A stretch of 64,000 nt of DNA from Paracoccus sp. M683. Lineage in GTDB: Bacteria; Pseudomonadota; Alphaproteobacteria; Rhodobacterales; Rhodobacteraceae. Below are positions 24,650-33,567 of this stretch, one piece after another; positions within the stretch are counted from its first letter, which is position 1; each line of letters starts with the position of its first letter. The translations under genes and the position numbers were made by a program. Location of the stretch: assembly GCF_007096355.1 (NCBI RefSeq), contig NZ_VKDF01000004.1, positions 248,357 to 312,356 on the forward strand, in the 5' to 3' direction. A model generated the notes under the pieces. That model was not told the origin of the DNA. It made no database searches and was given only the letters and a program-made list of their open reading frames with translations.

Positions 24650-26037
24650 GCCGCCGTTTCCTGAACCGCCTGGCCACCGCAACGGCCCTGACGCTGCTGA
24701 CCGCGCTGCCGGTCGCCGCCGAATCGCTGGCCGATGCCATGGTGGCGGCCTATCGCACTTCACCGTTGATGGAGCAGAACCGTGCTGTCTTGCGCGCCGC
24801 GGATGAAGATGTGGCCCAGGCCATCGCCACATTGCGGCCGGTAATCGACTGGTCGGTGTCGCACACGCTTCAGCGGGGCGGTGTCAATATCAGCTCGTTG
24901 GGGCTGACCGCGCAGATGACCATCTATGACTTTGGCCGGTCGCAGGTGGCTATCGACAGGACCAAGGAACTGGTTCTGGCGACCCGCCAAAGCCTTATTT
25001 CGGTCGAGCAAGAGGTTCTTTACACCGCCGTTCAGGCATTCTTCAACGTGCGCAGCGCCACCGAACAGGTCGAACTTCAGGGCAACTCGGTCCGGTTGCT
25101 GCAACAGGAACGTCAGGCCGCACAGGATCGGTTCGATGTGGGTGAGATCACCCTGACCGATGTGTCGCTGGCGAACGCGCAACTGGCGGCATCACGTGCG
25201 GCGCTGGCTTCTGCGGAAGGCCAGTTGGAAATCGCGCGCGAAAGTTATCGTTCGGCCACCGGTGCCGCGCCGCGCAGCGCGCTGAATGCGCCACCGCCCT
25301 TGCCTCAACGCCCGGAATCGCTGGATGCGGCGCGCAATCTGGGCCAGCGCAATCACCCGGCGATGAAACAGGCGCAGCATCAGGCCTCTGCTGCCGAACT
25401 GGGGGTCGCTGCGGCCAAGGCTGAACGCAATCCGAGCGTGTCCGCGCGGGCCGAGATCGGTATCACCCGCACGCTGTCGCCAACCGCTTCTGATCCCGAC
25501 AACTATGGATCCAACCGCAATGCGGAGGCCTCGATCTCCATGTCGCAGAGGCTGTATTCTGGCGGTCAGCTGTCATCGCTGCTGCGTCAGTCCATGGCGC
25601 AGCGGGACCAGTCGCGCGCCAGCCTGCTGAACGTGGCTCGGCAGATCGACCTGGCCGTGGGCGAGGCCTGGGCGGGCATCGACGTTTCGCGCGCACAGAT
25701 CCGGGCGATCGACGAACAGATTGCGGCTGCGCAACAGGCCTATGACGGCGTGCGCGAAGAGGCGACATTGGGCGCCCGGACGACGCTGGACGTTCTGGAT
25801 GCCGAACAGTCGCTGCTGGAGGCGCGCGCCGACAAGATTACGGCCGAAGCCGAGTTGCAATTAGCTCATTATCAACTTTTGGCTGCTATGGGTCTGCTGA
25901 CGGTAGAAAACCTGAAGCTAGGGATCCCGACCTATGACCCATCGGAATACTATAACGCGGTTCGCGACGCGCCCTATACCAGCCGGCAAGGGGAAAATCT
26001 GGACAGGGTGCTGCGCGCCCTTGGCCGGGGCAACTGA
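24646..26037 (+). CDS. tolC: TolC family outer-membrane efflux/secretion protein
   Basis: The outer-membrane channel of type I secretion and tripartite efflux pumps, 463 residues. A Sec signal peptide (residues 1-25, ending PVAAE) is followed by two internally repeated halves rich in long alpha helices and strands, typical of Tol[21 protein letters not shown] and [20 protein letters not shown] in the first half, [20 protein letters not shown] and [20 protein letters not shown] in the second. [21 protein letters not shown] is the classic family signature. The inner-membrane partners are not adjacent. It could serve the RTX protein encoded at 15899-18169, but nothing in the sequence proves that. 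Confidence 0.93.
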   Translation: MSRRFLNRLATATALTLLTALPVAAESLADAMVAAYRTSPLMEQNRAVLRAADEDVAQAIATLRPVIDWSVSHTLQRGGVNISSLGLTAQMTIYDFGRSQVAIDRTKELVLATRQSLISVEQEVLYTAVQAFFNVRSATEQVELQGNSVRLLQQERQAAQDRFDVGEITLTDVSLANAQLAASRAALASAEGQLEIARESYRSATGAAPRSALNAPPPLPQRPESLDAARNLGQRNHPAMKQAQHQASAAELGVAAAKAERNPSVSARAEIGITRTLSPTASDPDNYGSNRNAEASISMSQRLYSGGQLSSLLRQSMAQRDQSRASLLNVARQIDLAVGEAWAGIDVSRAQIRAIDEQIAAAQQAYDGVREEATLGARTTLDVLDAEQSLLEARADKITAEAELQLAHYQLLAAMGLLTVENLKLGIPTYDPSEYYNAVRDAPYTSRQGENLDRVLRALGRGN

Positions 26038-26061
26038 CCCCCTGAACATGGGGGTGGGGCA

Positions 26062-27624
26062 ATGAACGACATGTCCCGCCCGCAGCAAAGCGCCACTCGC
26101 CTTTCGGAAGATATCGGTGACGTGCTCAGCGCGATCCGCCGGCTGATCGCCGAGGAAGAAATATTTGATCGGCCTGATGACGGGCTGCCTCAATCGCTGA
26201 ATGGCCCGGCTGCCCCCGCTGGCCCAGAAACACCCGCCAACGATCCGGCCGAGGTATTGGCCACCCGTTTCGGTGGCGCTGCGGCACTGGCCCGGCGCAT
26301 GGCTCGCGATGGCGCCGCTCTCCGCGATTCGCAAGCGACGCCGGCCCCGATGCCGTCCGCGGATTCGCAACTGGCCCCGATGCCGGTCGCCGCGCCGATG
26401 CCGGATCGGGACTGGCCTGGTGCAGGGCCGGTTGACGGTCGATCCGTATTTGGCGCGCGCCCCCGGCTTGTCGCGGATCATCACGTGCCACCCGCGCGCC
26501 CGGCACTGGCCAGCCTTGTTGCGCTGCGTGATCTGCCCATGCGCCAAGACAACACCCCGCGGGCAATATCTTTGGCCGGTGCGACACCACCGCCGCTGCG
26601 ACTGCGAGAGAGCGACCGGGTTGTTTCTCTGATGCCGGATGATGGCGACGCTGATGAATGGGATGCCGGTGATTCGACCGTTGCCCATGATGAACCGTCA
26701 GTGCCCGATACCGGCTATCCCCAACCGACTTTGGTGGCGTCCTCGGTGACTGCCGACGCCTCCGCCGATGCCGATGATGCCTATGATGCCGATGATGCCG
26801 ATGACCGGGCCTTTGCCGAGGCTTTTGATGCCAAGGCCAGGATGCGGCCTGATGTGCCGGCCGTGCAGGACACGGCCTTGCCGGGGCCGGACCTGTCGGC
26901 TGATGCGTGGTCCGACGGCGTCAAGGAACGGGCGGCGGCGCAAGATGCTGATGCACCGTCCACGCATGCATCGGCCGCTGTGGTGCTTGAAAATGGCATC
27001 GCAGACCTGTCCGGGGAACAGGTGGCGCAGGCGTCATTGGCTGCGGGCTTCATGGATGCCTATGCTGCAGCTTCGGCCGAGATCGACGCTGACGATGATG
27101 ATGATCTGCTGATCCCGGTTGCCCGTGGATCAGGCCTCAGCATCCCGGCCTATCCGGTCGAGCCGGTCGACCTGCCCGCCGAGATCGCGGAATCGGCTGT
27201 CCCCGCCCCGGTTGCGGCGCCTGCACTGATTGCCGGCACCGATCTGCACGCCGGGGACGCTGCGGCGATTGTGGGCGCAGTCCAGGCCAAAAGCGCCCCT
27301 GATGATCTGTCAGTACCAACCGGCAATGCGGTCCCCGAGGTGGCGGCACAGACAGCGGTGGTGGCTCCTGCGGTCGACCCGGCGGGTGGCCTTGTCGATG
27401 ATCTTGCGGTTGATGTTGTGGCTGATCTGGCGGCAGAGATCACGGTTGATGCAAACGGGCAGGCCGAGGGTCTTGCTGACGAGGCGACGGTCCGCGACGT
27501 GATCCGCGAACTGATCCAGGAAGAACTGCATGGCGAATTGGGCCAGCGTTTTTCCCGCAATCTGCGTGCCGTGATCCGGCGCGAGGTCGCCGCCGCGATC
27601 GACGATCATCTTGAACGGCTGTAA
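26062..27624 (+). CDS. Large acidic protein with PopZ-like architecture
   Basis: A 520-residue protein I cannot assign firmly. The N-terminus has an amphipathic helix (DIGDVLSAIRRLIAEEEIF, about residues 14-32). The middle 400 residues are Pro/Ala/Asp-rich, low-complexity and probably disordered, with runs such as DADDAYDADDADD. The C-terminal 45 residues form charged helices (VRDVIRELIQEELHGELGQR and RNLRAVIRREVAAAIDDHLE). A short N-terminal interaction helix, a long acidic disordered linker and C-terminal oligomerisation helices is the layout of the polar organiser PopZ. This is architecture only, without an alignment. It starts 24 bp after tolC, and a strong hairpin follows its stop. Confidence 0.7.
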   Translation: MNDMSRPQQSATRLSEDIGDVLSAIRRLIAEEEIFDRPDDGLPQSLNGPAAPAGPETPANDPAEVLATRFGGAAALARRMARDGAALRDSQATPAPMPSADSQLAPMPVAAPMPDRDWPGAGPVDGRSVFGARPRLVADHHVPPARPALASLVALRDLPMRQDNTPRAISLAGATPPPLRLRESDRVVSLMPDDGDADEWDAGDSTVAHDEPSVPDTGYPQPTLVASSVTADASADADDAYDADDADDRAFAEAFDAKARMRPDVPAVQDTALPGPDLSADAWSDGVKERAAAQDADAPSTHASAAVVLENGIADLSGEQVAQASLAAGFMDAYAAASAEIDADDDDDLLIPVARGSGLSIPAYPVEPVDLPAEIAESAVPAPVAAPALIAGTDLHAGDAAAIVGAVQAKSAPDDLSVPTGNAVPEVAAQTAVVAPAVDPAGGLVDDLAVDVVADLAAEITVDANGQAEGLADEATVRDVIRELIQEELHGELGQRFSRNLRAVIRREVAAAIDDHLERL

Positions 27625-27648
27625 GGCGCTGACATGACCGAATGGCAG

Positions 27649-27673
27649 GGGCCGCCCCGGTTTGGGGCGGCCC
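27649..27673. terminator. Strong intrinsic-type hairpin between convergent genes
   Basis: A perfect 10-bp stem GGGCCGCCCC/GGGGCGGCCC with a GGTTT loop, 24 bp after the acidic protein's stop, followed by CTCTGTTACATT. It lies between the plus-strand tolC operon and the minus-strand nlpD and could terminate either. Confidence 0.75.
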
Positions 27674-27750
27674 TCTGTTACATTTGGCCCTGTCTGTTCT
27701 GCCGGTGGCCTGCCATCCGACCTGGTGCGGGCCCGATCAGCCGAACGGGA

Positions 27751-28935
27751 TCAGTTCAGATATTCTTCGGGATCCACGCTTTCAAAGCCGCGGCGGATCT
27801 CGAAATGCAGGATGCCTGACGTTGCAGAGGTGCCCAGGGATTGCCCCCGGCTGACGCTGCTGCCCTTGGATACCTGAAGGTTGTCCATCCCGGCATAGAC
27901 CGACATCAGGTCGCCGTCATGGCGGATCACGACGATGGGCACGCCCTCGGTGTCGCGGGTGATCGCGGCGACGGTACCGCTGGCCGCAGCCTTGACCGAG
28001 GTGCCCTGCGGTGCCGAGATGTCGATGCCTTCGTTGCGACCCTTTTGATAGGTGCGCACGATCGACCCGGCCACCGGCATCTGGAAACGCCCATTGCCGG
28101 ATGCAGCAGTGCGCGTGGCGCCCAGATCGGGCGTGTCAGGCTTCTCGACCGGCTTTGCCGCCGGCACGGTCTTTTCATCAGGCAGCGGCGTGGCCGATGA
28201 GGGCGGGCGCGGCGTCGGGCTGCCCGATCCTGGCGCGGTTACTGCGGCCTGCTGCCGGCTTGCGGGGGCCTGACCCGCGACCGGGATCAACAACCGCTGG
28301 CCCACGCGGATCGTCATGTCCTGCGGCAAGCCGTTCCATTTCGCCAGATCGGCGACCGAGACATCGTATTTCCGGGCGATGGACCAGGCGGTTTCGCCAT
28401 TGGCGACCTGATGCTGCCGGGGTTGTGCGCCGCTTGCCGGGGCTGGGGCTGGGGCTGGGGTGGTGGTCGTGGCCGTTGCGCCGCCCGCCGCGCCGGGGCG
28501 GGTGCCAACCTGTCGCGGCGCCTGGCCGGCGAAGGGGTCCGAAACCTGCCCGGTATTGCTGACGATCCCACCGGCGGCGGGCACGCCCGGCGCGACCCGA
28601 CGGGGGAGGGCGATCACCGCGCCGCTATTCAGCGTCGCATTGGCGTCGATGGCATTGTGCCGTGCCAGTTCTGCCGCATTCAGCCCAAGCCGCGCGGCCA
28701 TGGCACTGACGGTATCACCCTGCTGCGCGATGGCGACCTGATAATCGGGATAGCTGATCAATCCGCGCGAATCCGGCTGCGGCCGGGGCTGCGCGACCGA
28801 GGCCGCCTGCGCCGTGTCCAGCGAACCGCGCATCAGACCGCGAAGATCGGGATCGAATGTCCCGTTCGCTCCGCATGACGCCAAGCCTGCCACCGCGATC
28901 ACGGCGCATGTATAAAGCCTGATCCTGCTGCTCAT
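27751..28935 (-). CDS. nlpD: NlpD-like LysM-M23 lipoprotein
   Basis: A 394-residue envelope lipoprotein that probably activates cell-wall amidases at division. The signal ends in lipobox LASC with Cys21. Two LysM peptidoglycan-binding domains follow (about 64-111 and 175-219), separated and trailed by Pro/Ala/Thr linkers. The C-terminal LytM/M23 domain (about 285-394) has lost the zinc ligands of active endopeptidases: NEGIDIS replaces the HxGxDxx motif and HFEIR replaces HxH, as in E. coli NlpD. It lies 45 bp after pcm in the surE-pcm-nlpD order known in many proteobacteria (where rpoS may follow). Confidence 0.9.
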   Translation of the reverse strand: MSSRIRLYTCAVIAVAGLASCGANGTFDPDLRGLMRGSLDTAQAASVAQPRPQPDSRGLISYPDYQVAIAQQGDTVSAMAARLGLNAAELARHNAIDANATLNSGAVIALPRRVAPGVPAAGGIVSNTGQVSDPFAGQAPRQVGTRPGAAGGATATTTTPAPAPAPASGAQPRQHQVANGETAWSIARKYDVSVADLAKWNGLPQDMTIRVGQRLLIPVAGQAPASRQQAAVTAPGSGSPTPRPPSSATPLPDEKTVPAAKPVEKPDTPDLGATRTAASGNGRFQMPVAGSIVRTYQKGRNEGIDISAPQGTSVKAAASGTVAAITRDTEGVPIVVIRHDGDLMSVYAGMDNLQVSKGSSVSRGQSLGTSATSGILHFEIRRGFESVDPEEYLN

Positions 28936-28980
28936 TACCTTACCTGCTTTCCTGCCTTCAATATGCCGTCGGTGCGGGGG

Positions 28981-29637
28981 TCATGTCTGGCCCAACCCCT
29001 CGACCAATGGCACGAATCGCACCTGCCGCAATTCGTCATAGGTGAAACCACTTTCCGACCGGGTGACCCGGATCAGCGTCTGCACCGCGTCCGATTGTCC
29101 GACAGGCACCACCATGATACCGCCGATCTTCAGCTGCGCCAAGAGAGGGCCGGGCGGGTCCTCGGCCGCCGCCGTGACCAGAATGCGGTCGAACGGCGCC
29201 TGATCGGGCAGCCCGCGCGACCCGTCGGCGACCTGCGCGGTGATGTTGTGCAGGCCCAGTTTCTGAAACAGCGCCTCGGCCTCGGTGACCAGACGCTTGT
29301 GGCGATCGACCGTATAGACCCGCCGGCACAGTCCCGACAGCACCGCCGCCTGATAGCCGGAGCCGGTTCCCACCTCCAGCACGGTATCGCGGGGGCCGGG
29401 GTTCAGCGCCTGCGTCATCAGCCCCACGACCGAGGGCTGGCTGATTGTCTGGCCGCAGGGGATGGGCAGCGGCGTGTCCTCATAGGAGCGATCGGCGAAT
29501 TGCCCGCGCACGAACAGGCCACGGTCGATCCGCTCCATCACGCCCAGCACGCGCGTATCGGTCACCCCGCGCGAGCGCAGTTGCAACTGAAAGCGCATCT
29601 GCCGTTCGGCAGGGGTTTCGTCGTCCTCGTCGCTCAT
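28981..29637 (-). CDS. pcm: Protein-L-isoaspartate O-methyltransferase
   Basis: Methylates the alpha-carboxyl of L-isoaspartyl residues to start repair of damaged proteins. The 218-residue protein has the substrate motif [17 protein letters not shown], the SAM-binding motif [16 protein letters not shown] (about residue 88) and the C-terminal GGIMVVPVG strand. The ATG overlaps the surE stop by 4 bp, and nlpD follows. A second family member lies at 23993-24649, but only this one shows the canonical substrate motif. Confidence 0.96.
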   Translation of the reverse strand: MSDEDDETPAERQMRFQLQLRSRGVTDTRVLGVMERIDRGLFVRGQFADRSYEDTPLPIPCGQTISQPSVVGLMTQALNPGPRDTVLEVGTGSGYQAAVLSGLCRRVYTVDRHKRLVTEAEALFQKLGLHNITAQVADGSRGLPDQAPFDRILVTAAAEDPPGPLLAQLKIGGIMVVPVGQSDAVQTLIRVTRSESGFTYDELRQVRFVPLVEGLGQT

Positions 29638-30428
29638 CCCTCATCCAGGGCTTTGGCCAGCCCGGCAAGCGAGGCATGGCAGGTCAGGTCGGGGCGCATC
29701 GGCGTCACCGAGATATAATGGTCCAGATTTGCGGCGACATCGCTGCCGGGGGTTGCCTCTGCGTCCTGCGCCCCGCCCGAGATCCACAGATAGCGCCGCC
29801 CGTTCGGCGCCACATAGGGCCGCATGCCAAAGCGTTCACCACCGCGCCGGCCCTGCGGCGCCACGCGCAGCCCGCGCACGGCCGCCGCGCCAACGGGCGG
29901 AAAGTTGACGTTGTAGAACAGCCGGAAATCGTCGTCCGAGGTCCAGTCGCCCAGTTCCAGCAAGCGCCGCACGGTTTGCACGCCATGCCGGCGGGCGCAT
30001 TCGAACGGGTCATCCAGCCGCGCGGTCGCCGCGCCCAGATATTGCGACAGCGCAATGGCGGGCAGGCCTTGCAGCGCGGCCTCCATCGCGCCGCCGATGG
30101 TGCCCGAATACATTGCGTTCTCGCCCGAGTTGTTGCCGCGATTGACGCCCGACAGCACCAGATCGGGCGGCGTGTCGGCCATCACGTCGAACAACGCGGC
30201 CAGCACGCAATCGGCGGGGCTGCCCTCGGCCGCGAAACGGCGCGGGCCGAGCTGGGCCAGCATGGTCGGGTGGGCATAGCTGATGCAATGGGCCACGCCA
30301 GATTGTTCGAAGGCTGGCGCAACTGTCCAGACCTCGCCCTTGGGGCCGGCAATTTCGGCCGCGATTTCGGCCAGGACGTCCAGTCCCGGCGCGTTGATAC
30401 CGTCGTCATTCGTGATGAGAATGCGCAT
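29634..30428 (-). CDS. surE: 5'/3'-nucleotidase SurE
   Basis: A metal-dependent nucleoside monophosphatase, 264 residues. The N-terminal active site [11 protein letters not shown] contributes the two metal-binding aspartates. [14 protein letters not shown], the conserved Asn in [28 protein letters not shown] and the Rossmann-like core complete the family pattern. It is the first gene of the surE-pcm-nlpD cluster, with a 4-bp overlap into pcm. About 134 bp upstream separate it from the divergent TauE/SafE gene. Confidence 0.96.
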   Translation of the reverse strand: MRILITNDDGINAPGLDVLAEIAAEIAGPKGEVWTVAPAFEQSGVAHCISYAHPTMLAQLGPRRFAAEGSPADCVLAALFDVMADTPPDLVLSGVNRGNNSGENAMYSGTIGGAMEAALQGLPAIALSQYLGAATARLDDPFECARRHGVQTVRRLLELGDWTSDDDFRLFYNVNFPPVGAAAVRGLRVAPQGRRGGERFGMRPYVAPNGRRYLWISGGAQDAEATPGSDVAANLDHYISVTPMRPDLTCHASLAGLAKALDEG

Positions 30429-30562
30429 GCCTGTCCCGCTGAACCCTTCAATGCCTGATTAACGAGCCATCGCCGGCGCTTCAACCCGCGCCTGCTGGCT
30501 GATTGCGGTTTGACGATGTCACCAGGGACAGGCAGGATGCGCAGGCAAGTCACGGACAGCCC

Positions 30563-31480
30563 ATGCAGATCTATCTTCCCATTGCCGAGGTCGTCGTAAA
30601 CCCCGTCACGCTGATCGGGCTGGGCGGCGTGGTCGGCCTGATGAGCGGGCTTTTCGGCGTGGGCGGCGGCTTTCTGATTACGCCGCTTCTGTTCTTCATC
30701 GGCATTCCGCCCCCCATTGCGGTGGCGACCGGGGCCAATCAGGTGGTGGCGTCCTCGGTCAGCGGGGTGTTGGCCCATGTGAAACGGCGCACGGTCGATT
30801 TCCGAATGGGAGGCGTCCTTTTGGCCGGCGGTCTGGTCGGGTCATGGCTGGGCGTTCTGGTATTCAACATGCTGCAACGTCTGGGGCAGGTCGATCTGGC
30901 GGTGCAGCTTTGCTATGTCGTTTTTCTGGGGCTGATCGGCCTGATGATGTTGCAGGAAAGCCTGCGCGCGCTTAGCCGGTCGCGCCAGCCCTCGGCGCCG
31001 CGGCGGCGGCTGCACGAACATATGTGGGTGCATCGCTGGCCGCTGAAGATGAAGTTCCGCAGCTCGGGTCTGTATATCAGCGTCATCCCGCCTCTGCTGG
31101 TGGGGTTGGCGGTGGGGGTGCTGGCGGCGATCATGGGTGTGGGCGGCGGCTTCATCATGGTGCCGGCGATGATCTATCTGCTGGGGATGCCCACCAAGGT
31201 CGTCATCGGCACCTCGCTGTTCCAGATCACCTTTGTCACCGCGTTCACCACGCTGATGCATGCGGTCAGCTATAACACCGTCGACATCATGCTGGCCGTG
31301 CTGCTGATCCTTGGCGGCGTGATCGGGGCGCAGATCGGCACCACGCTTGGCGCGCGGCTGCGGGCCGAACAGCTGCGCATCCTGCTGGCGCTGCTTGTGC
31401 TGGCGGTCTGCGGCAAGCTGGCGCTGGATCTTTTCCTGACACCAGAGGATGCCTATTCGATCACCACGGGGGTGCGGTAA
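30563..31480 (+). CDS. TauE/SafE family permease (sulfite or organic-anion exporter)
   Basis: A 305-residue inner-membrane protein with about eight hydrophobic segments in two repeats. Each repeat contains the family motif: GLFGVGGGFLITPLLFFIG near residue 25 and AAIMGVGGGFIMVPAMIYLLG near residue 195. Family members move sulfite, sulfonates or other small anions. The substrate here is not evident. ATG 30563 (MQIYLP) gives a normal N-terminus. The frame extends to 30503. Its stop codon shares one base with the start of the TIGR02186 gene, an association I know from other alphaproteobacteria. Confidence 0.9.
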   Translation: MQIYLPIAEVVVNPVTLIGLGGVVGLMSGLFGVGGGFLITPLLFFIGIPPPIAVATGANQVVASSVSGVLAHVKRRTVDFRMGGVLLAGGLVGSWLGVLVFNMLQRLGQVDLAVQLCYVVFLGLIGLMMLQESLRALSRSRQPSAPRRRLHEHMWVHRWPLKMKFRSSGLYISVIPPLLVGLAVGVLAAIMGVGGGFIMVPAMIYLLGMPTKVVIGTSLFQITFVTAFTTLMHAVSYNTVDIMLAVLLILGGVIGAQIGTTLGARLRAEQLRILLALLVLAVCGKLALDLFLTPEDAYSITTGVR

Positions 31481-32370
31481 TGCCGGGGCGGCGGCGGCTG
31501 CGCCACGTGCCGGCGGTGGCGCTGGCGTTGCTGCTGGTCGCGGGGCTGCCACTTGTGGCCCAGCAGCAGCAGCAGGTTGACCGGCCGGGTGACGGTGCGC
31601 AGGTCTATCCCGATCCGGGTCAGCCGCCCGTGGTCGTCCCTGAAAACCAGGCCGAGGCCCCGGAAAAGGTCGTGGCCGGCCTGTCTCACGACGCGGTTTC
31701 GATCACCACCAGTTTCGACGGCTCGGACATCCTGATCTATGGCGCGGTCAAGCGCGAGACACCCATTCCCGAGGGGGATCCCTTGCAGGTGATCGTCACG
31801 GTCGAGGGACCGGCCCAGCCTCTGACCATCTGGCACAAGCAGCGCCGAGTAGGCATCTGGGTCAATACCGAACGGGTCGAGATCGGCGCCGCGCCCAGCT
31901 TTTACGCCGTCGCCAGCACCGGGCCGCTGGACAGGATCCTGCTGCCGGAATGGGACAGTCGCCATCGGATCTCGATCCCGCTGGCGATGCGCAGTTTCGC
32001 GGGCCCGGTCGAGGTGGCCGATACCGTGCCCTTCACCCAGGCCCTGATCCGTCTGCGCGAGGGCAGCGGCACCTATCGCCTGGACGAGGGCAGCGTGACC
32101 CTGACCGAACAGACCCTGTTTCGCGCCAATGTCACCCTGCCGGCGAACCTGATCGAGGGTGACTATCGGACCCGCATCTTTCTGCTGCGCGACGGCCGGG
32201 TCGTGGATGTTTATCGGGCCCCGATCGAGGTTCGCAAGGTCGGGTTGGAACGCTGGCTGTACCGCTTGGCCTTCGATTGGCCGCTGATCTACGGGCTGAT
32301 GTCGCTGGCCGTGGCGGTCGTGGCGGGCTGGGGCGCCTCGACGGCGTTCAGGCTGCTGCGCCGGGGGTAG
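31480..32370 (+). CDS. TIGR02186 family membrane-anchored protein
   Basis: A 296-residue protein with an N-terminal signal (VAALALLLVAGLPLVA-like stretch, residues 10-27), a Gln run, a periplasmic beta-rich domain (VSITTSFDGSDILIYGAVKR, LTIWHKQRRVGIWVNTE, FRANVTLPANLIEGDYRTRI) and one C-terminal membrane helix (about 268-290). This matches my memory of TIGR02186, an alphaproteobacterial family found beside TauE/SafE permeases. The TAATG overlap with the permease gene indicates coupled translation and probably a two-protein membrane complex. The biochemical role is unknown. Only 22 bp separate its stop from the convergent hydrolase gene. Confidence 0.85.
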   Translation: MPGRRRLRHVPAVALALLLVAGLPLVAQQQQQVDRPGDGAQVYPDPGQPPVVVPENQAEAPEKVVAGLSHDAVSITTSFDGSDILIYGAVKRETPIPEGDPLQVIVTVEGPAQPLTIWHKQRRVGIWVNTERVEIGAAPSFYAVASTGPLDRILLPEWDSRHRISIPLAMRSFAGPVEVADTVPFTQALIRLREGSGTYRLDEGSVTLTEQTLFRANVTLPANLIEGDYRTRIFLLRDGRVVDVYRAPIEVRKVGLERWLYRLAFDWPLIYGLMSLAVAVVAGWGASTAFRLLRRG

Positions 32371-32392
32371 CGCGGCAGCCCTTTCGCAGCAG

Positions 32393-33427
32393 TCAGAGGT
32401 TCACGAAATCAGCGATCTGGTCGATGATCTGCTGGTGAATTTGCTTGCGGTCGGCGCCCTGTGGATCGTCGCAGATCGGGTCATCATTCTCTTCGGCCAG
32501 AATTTCGGCCGCGCCCGGTTTGCAGTTCATCAGAAAGCCATAGTGATCGGCTGGTGCAATGACGTTCCGCGTGGCATTGGGAAGGCGTGCGGCCAGATCC
32601 GTGCCATTTGGGCCGACATCGACCATGTTCCACAAAGTATCGGCGGCGCCGAGATTGATAAGCAGCACCGGATCGCTGATCAGGGACAGGCTGTCTTCGC
32701 GCGCGGCCTGCGTGAAGCCGGGGTCAATGGCGATGGTGGCGCCGATCCGGGTGTCGCGGGCATCGGCGCCGAAATCCTCGGGCAGATCTGCCATGTTCAC
32801 CTTGGCATTCTGGTAGAAGTTGCAGCCCCTGACTGGGTCTTCGCTTTCTTTGCAGGCATTGCCCATACCCTTCGGATCGAAACGCATTCCCGCAAGCCCC
32901 AGAACCGTCGTTCCGCCAAGCGAGAAGCCGACCGAAGTGATCCTGTCGGGGTCGATATGCGCGGAAAATTCCGGGTTGTTCATCACCTGATCCAGCGCCG
33001 CCGACAGATCGGCCGCGCGCGTGCCCAGATACAGCGTGCGCCGGGGCGAGCTGTCGCCCGAGGTGCTGCCCTGATGGTTCACCGCCAGCACCACGGCACC
33101 GCGCTGCGCCAGTTCTGCTGACAGCCACGCCGCCCCGTCCATATTCCCGCCCGAGCCATGCGACAACAGGATCAGGGGAAACTTCCCCTCTGCCATCGCG
33201 GCGCCCATATAGGCGGGGCGTCCTTCGAACAGGGCGTTGTCGCCGACAGGCGCAACAAACGTCGGCCCGGCTGCCGGATACCAGATCGAGGCAGCGATGG
33301 GTCTTGCACGATGTGCCGCCTGAACATCCAGCCGGTCATAACCCGGCAGATCGGCGGTTTGGGCCGCGCCGGGCAGCGGGGCGATCATCAGTGCCGCTAG
33401 GGCGGCTGCACGCAGGGTCAGTGTCAT
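32393..33427 (-). CDS. Secreted alpha/beta hydrolase (dienelactone hydrolase/PAF-acetylhydrolase-like)
   Basis: A 344-residue protein with a Sec signal peptide (about 1-22, PGAAQ). The fold signature is present: the oxyanion strand ILLSHGSGGNMDG, nucleophile Ser169 in VGFSLGGTTVLGL, and a likely catalytic His in APADHYGFL near the C-terminus. Two cysteines in CKESEDPVRGC and two near the end could form periplasmic disulfides. The best functional label is carboxylic-ester hydrolase of unknown substrate. It is divergent from an AraC-type regulator, with two inverted repeats in the 140-bp gap, suggesting that the regulator controls it. Confidence 0.85.
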   Translation of the reverse strand: MTLTLRAAALAALMIAPLPGAAQTADLPGYDRLDVQAAHRARPIAASIWYPAAGPTFVAPVGDNALFEGRPAYMGAAMAEGKFPLILLSHGSGGNMDGAAWLSAELAQRGAVVLAVNHQGSTSGDSSPRRTLYLGTRAADLSAALDQVMNNPEFSAHIDPDRITSVGFSLGGTTVLGLAGMRFDPKGMGNACKESEDPVRGCNFYQNAKVNMADLPEDFGADARDTRIGATIAIDPGFTQAAREDSLSLISDPVLLINLGAADTLWNMVDVGPNGTDLAARLPNATRNVIAPADHYGFLMNCKPGAAEILAEENDDPICDDPQGADRKQIHQQIIDQIADFVNL

Positions 33428-33491
33428 GGTCTTGATCTTTCAAAGGGTTGCAATGGCCTTTGCATGCGCCCGACCGCATCACCCTGGCGTC

Positions 33492-33529
33492 CTGAAACAT
33501 GCCGGGTCTGGTCCTAAAACCGGTTTCAG
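33492..33529. promoter_or_regulatory. Inverted repeats between the hydrolase and AraC-type regulator genes
   Basis: Two nested symmetrical elements lie in the divergent intergenic region: CTGAAAC (33492-33498) with GTTTCAG (33523-33529), 24 bp apart, and the perfect 10-bp palindrome AAACCGGTTT at 33517-33526. They are candidate binding sites for the adjacent regulator. This is inferred from position only. Confidence 0.4.
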
Positions 33530-33567
33530 CACTTGTCAGCCGGCCGTTCATGTGGTGATCGCATGTG

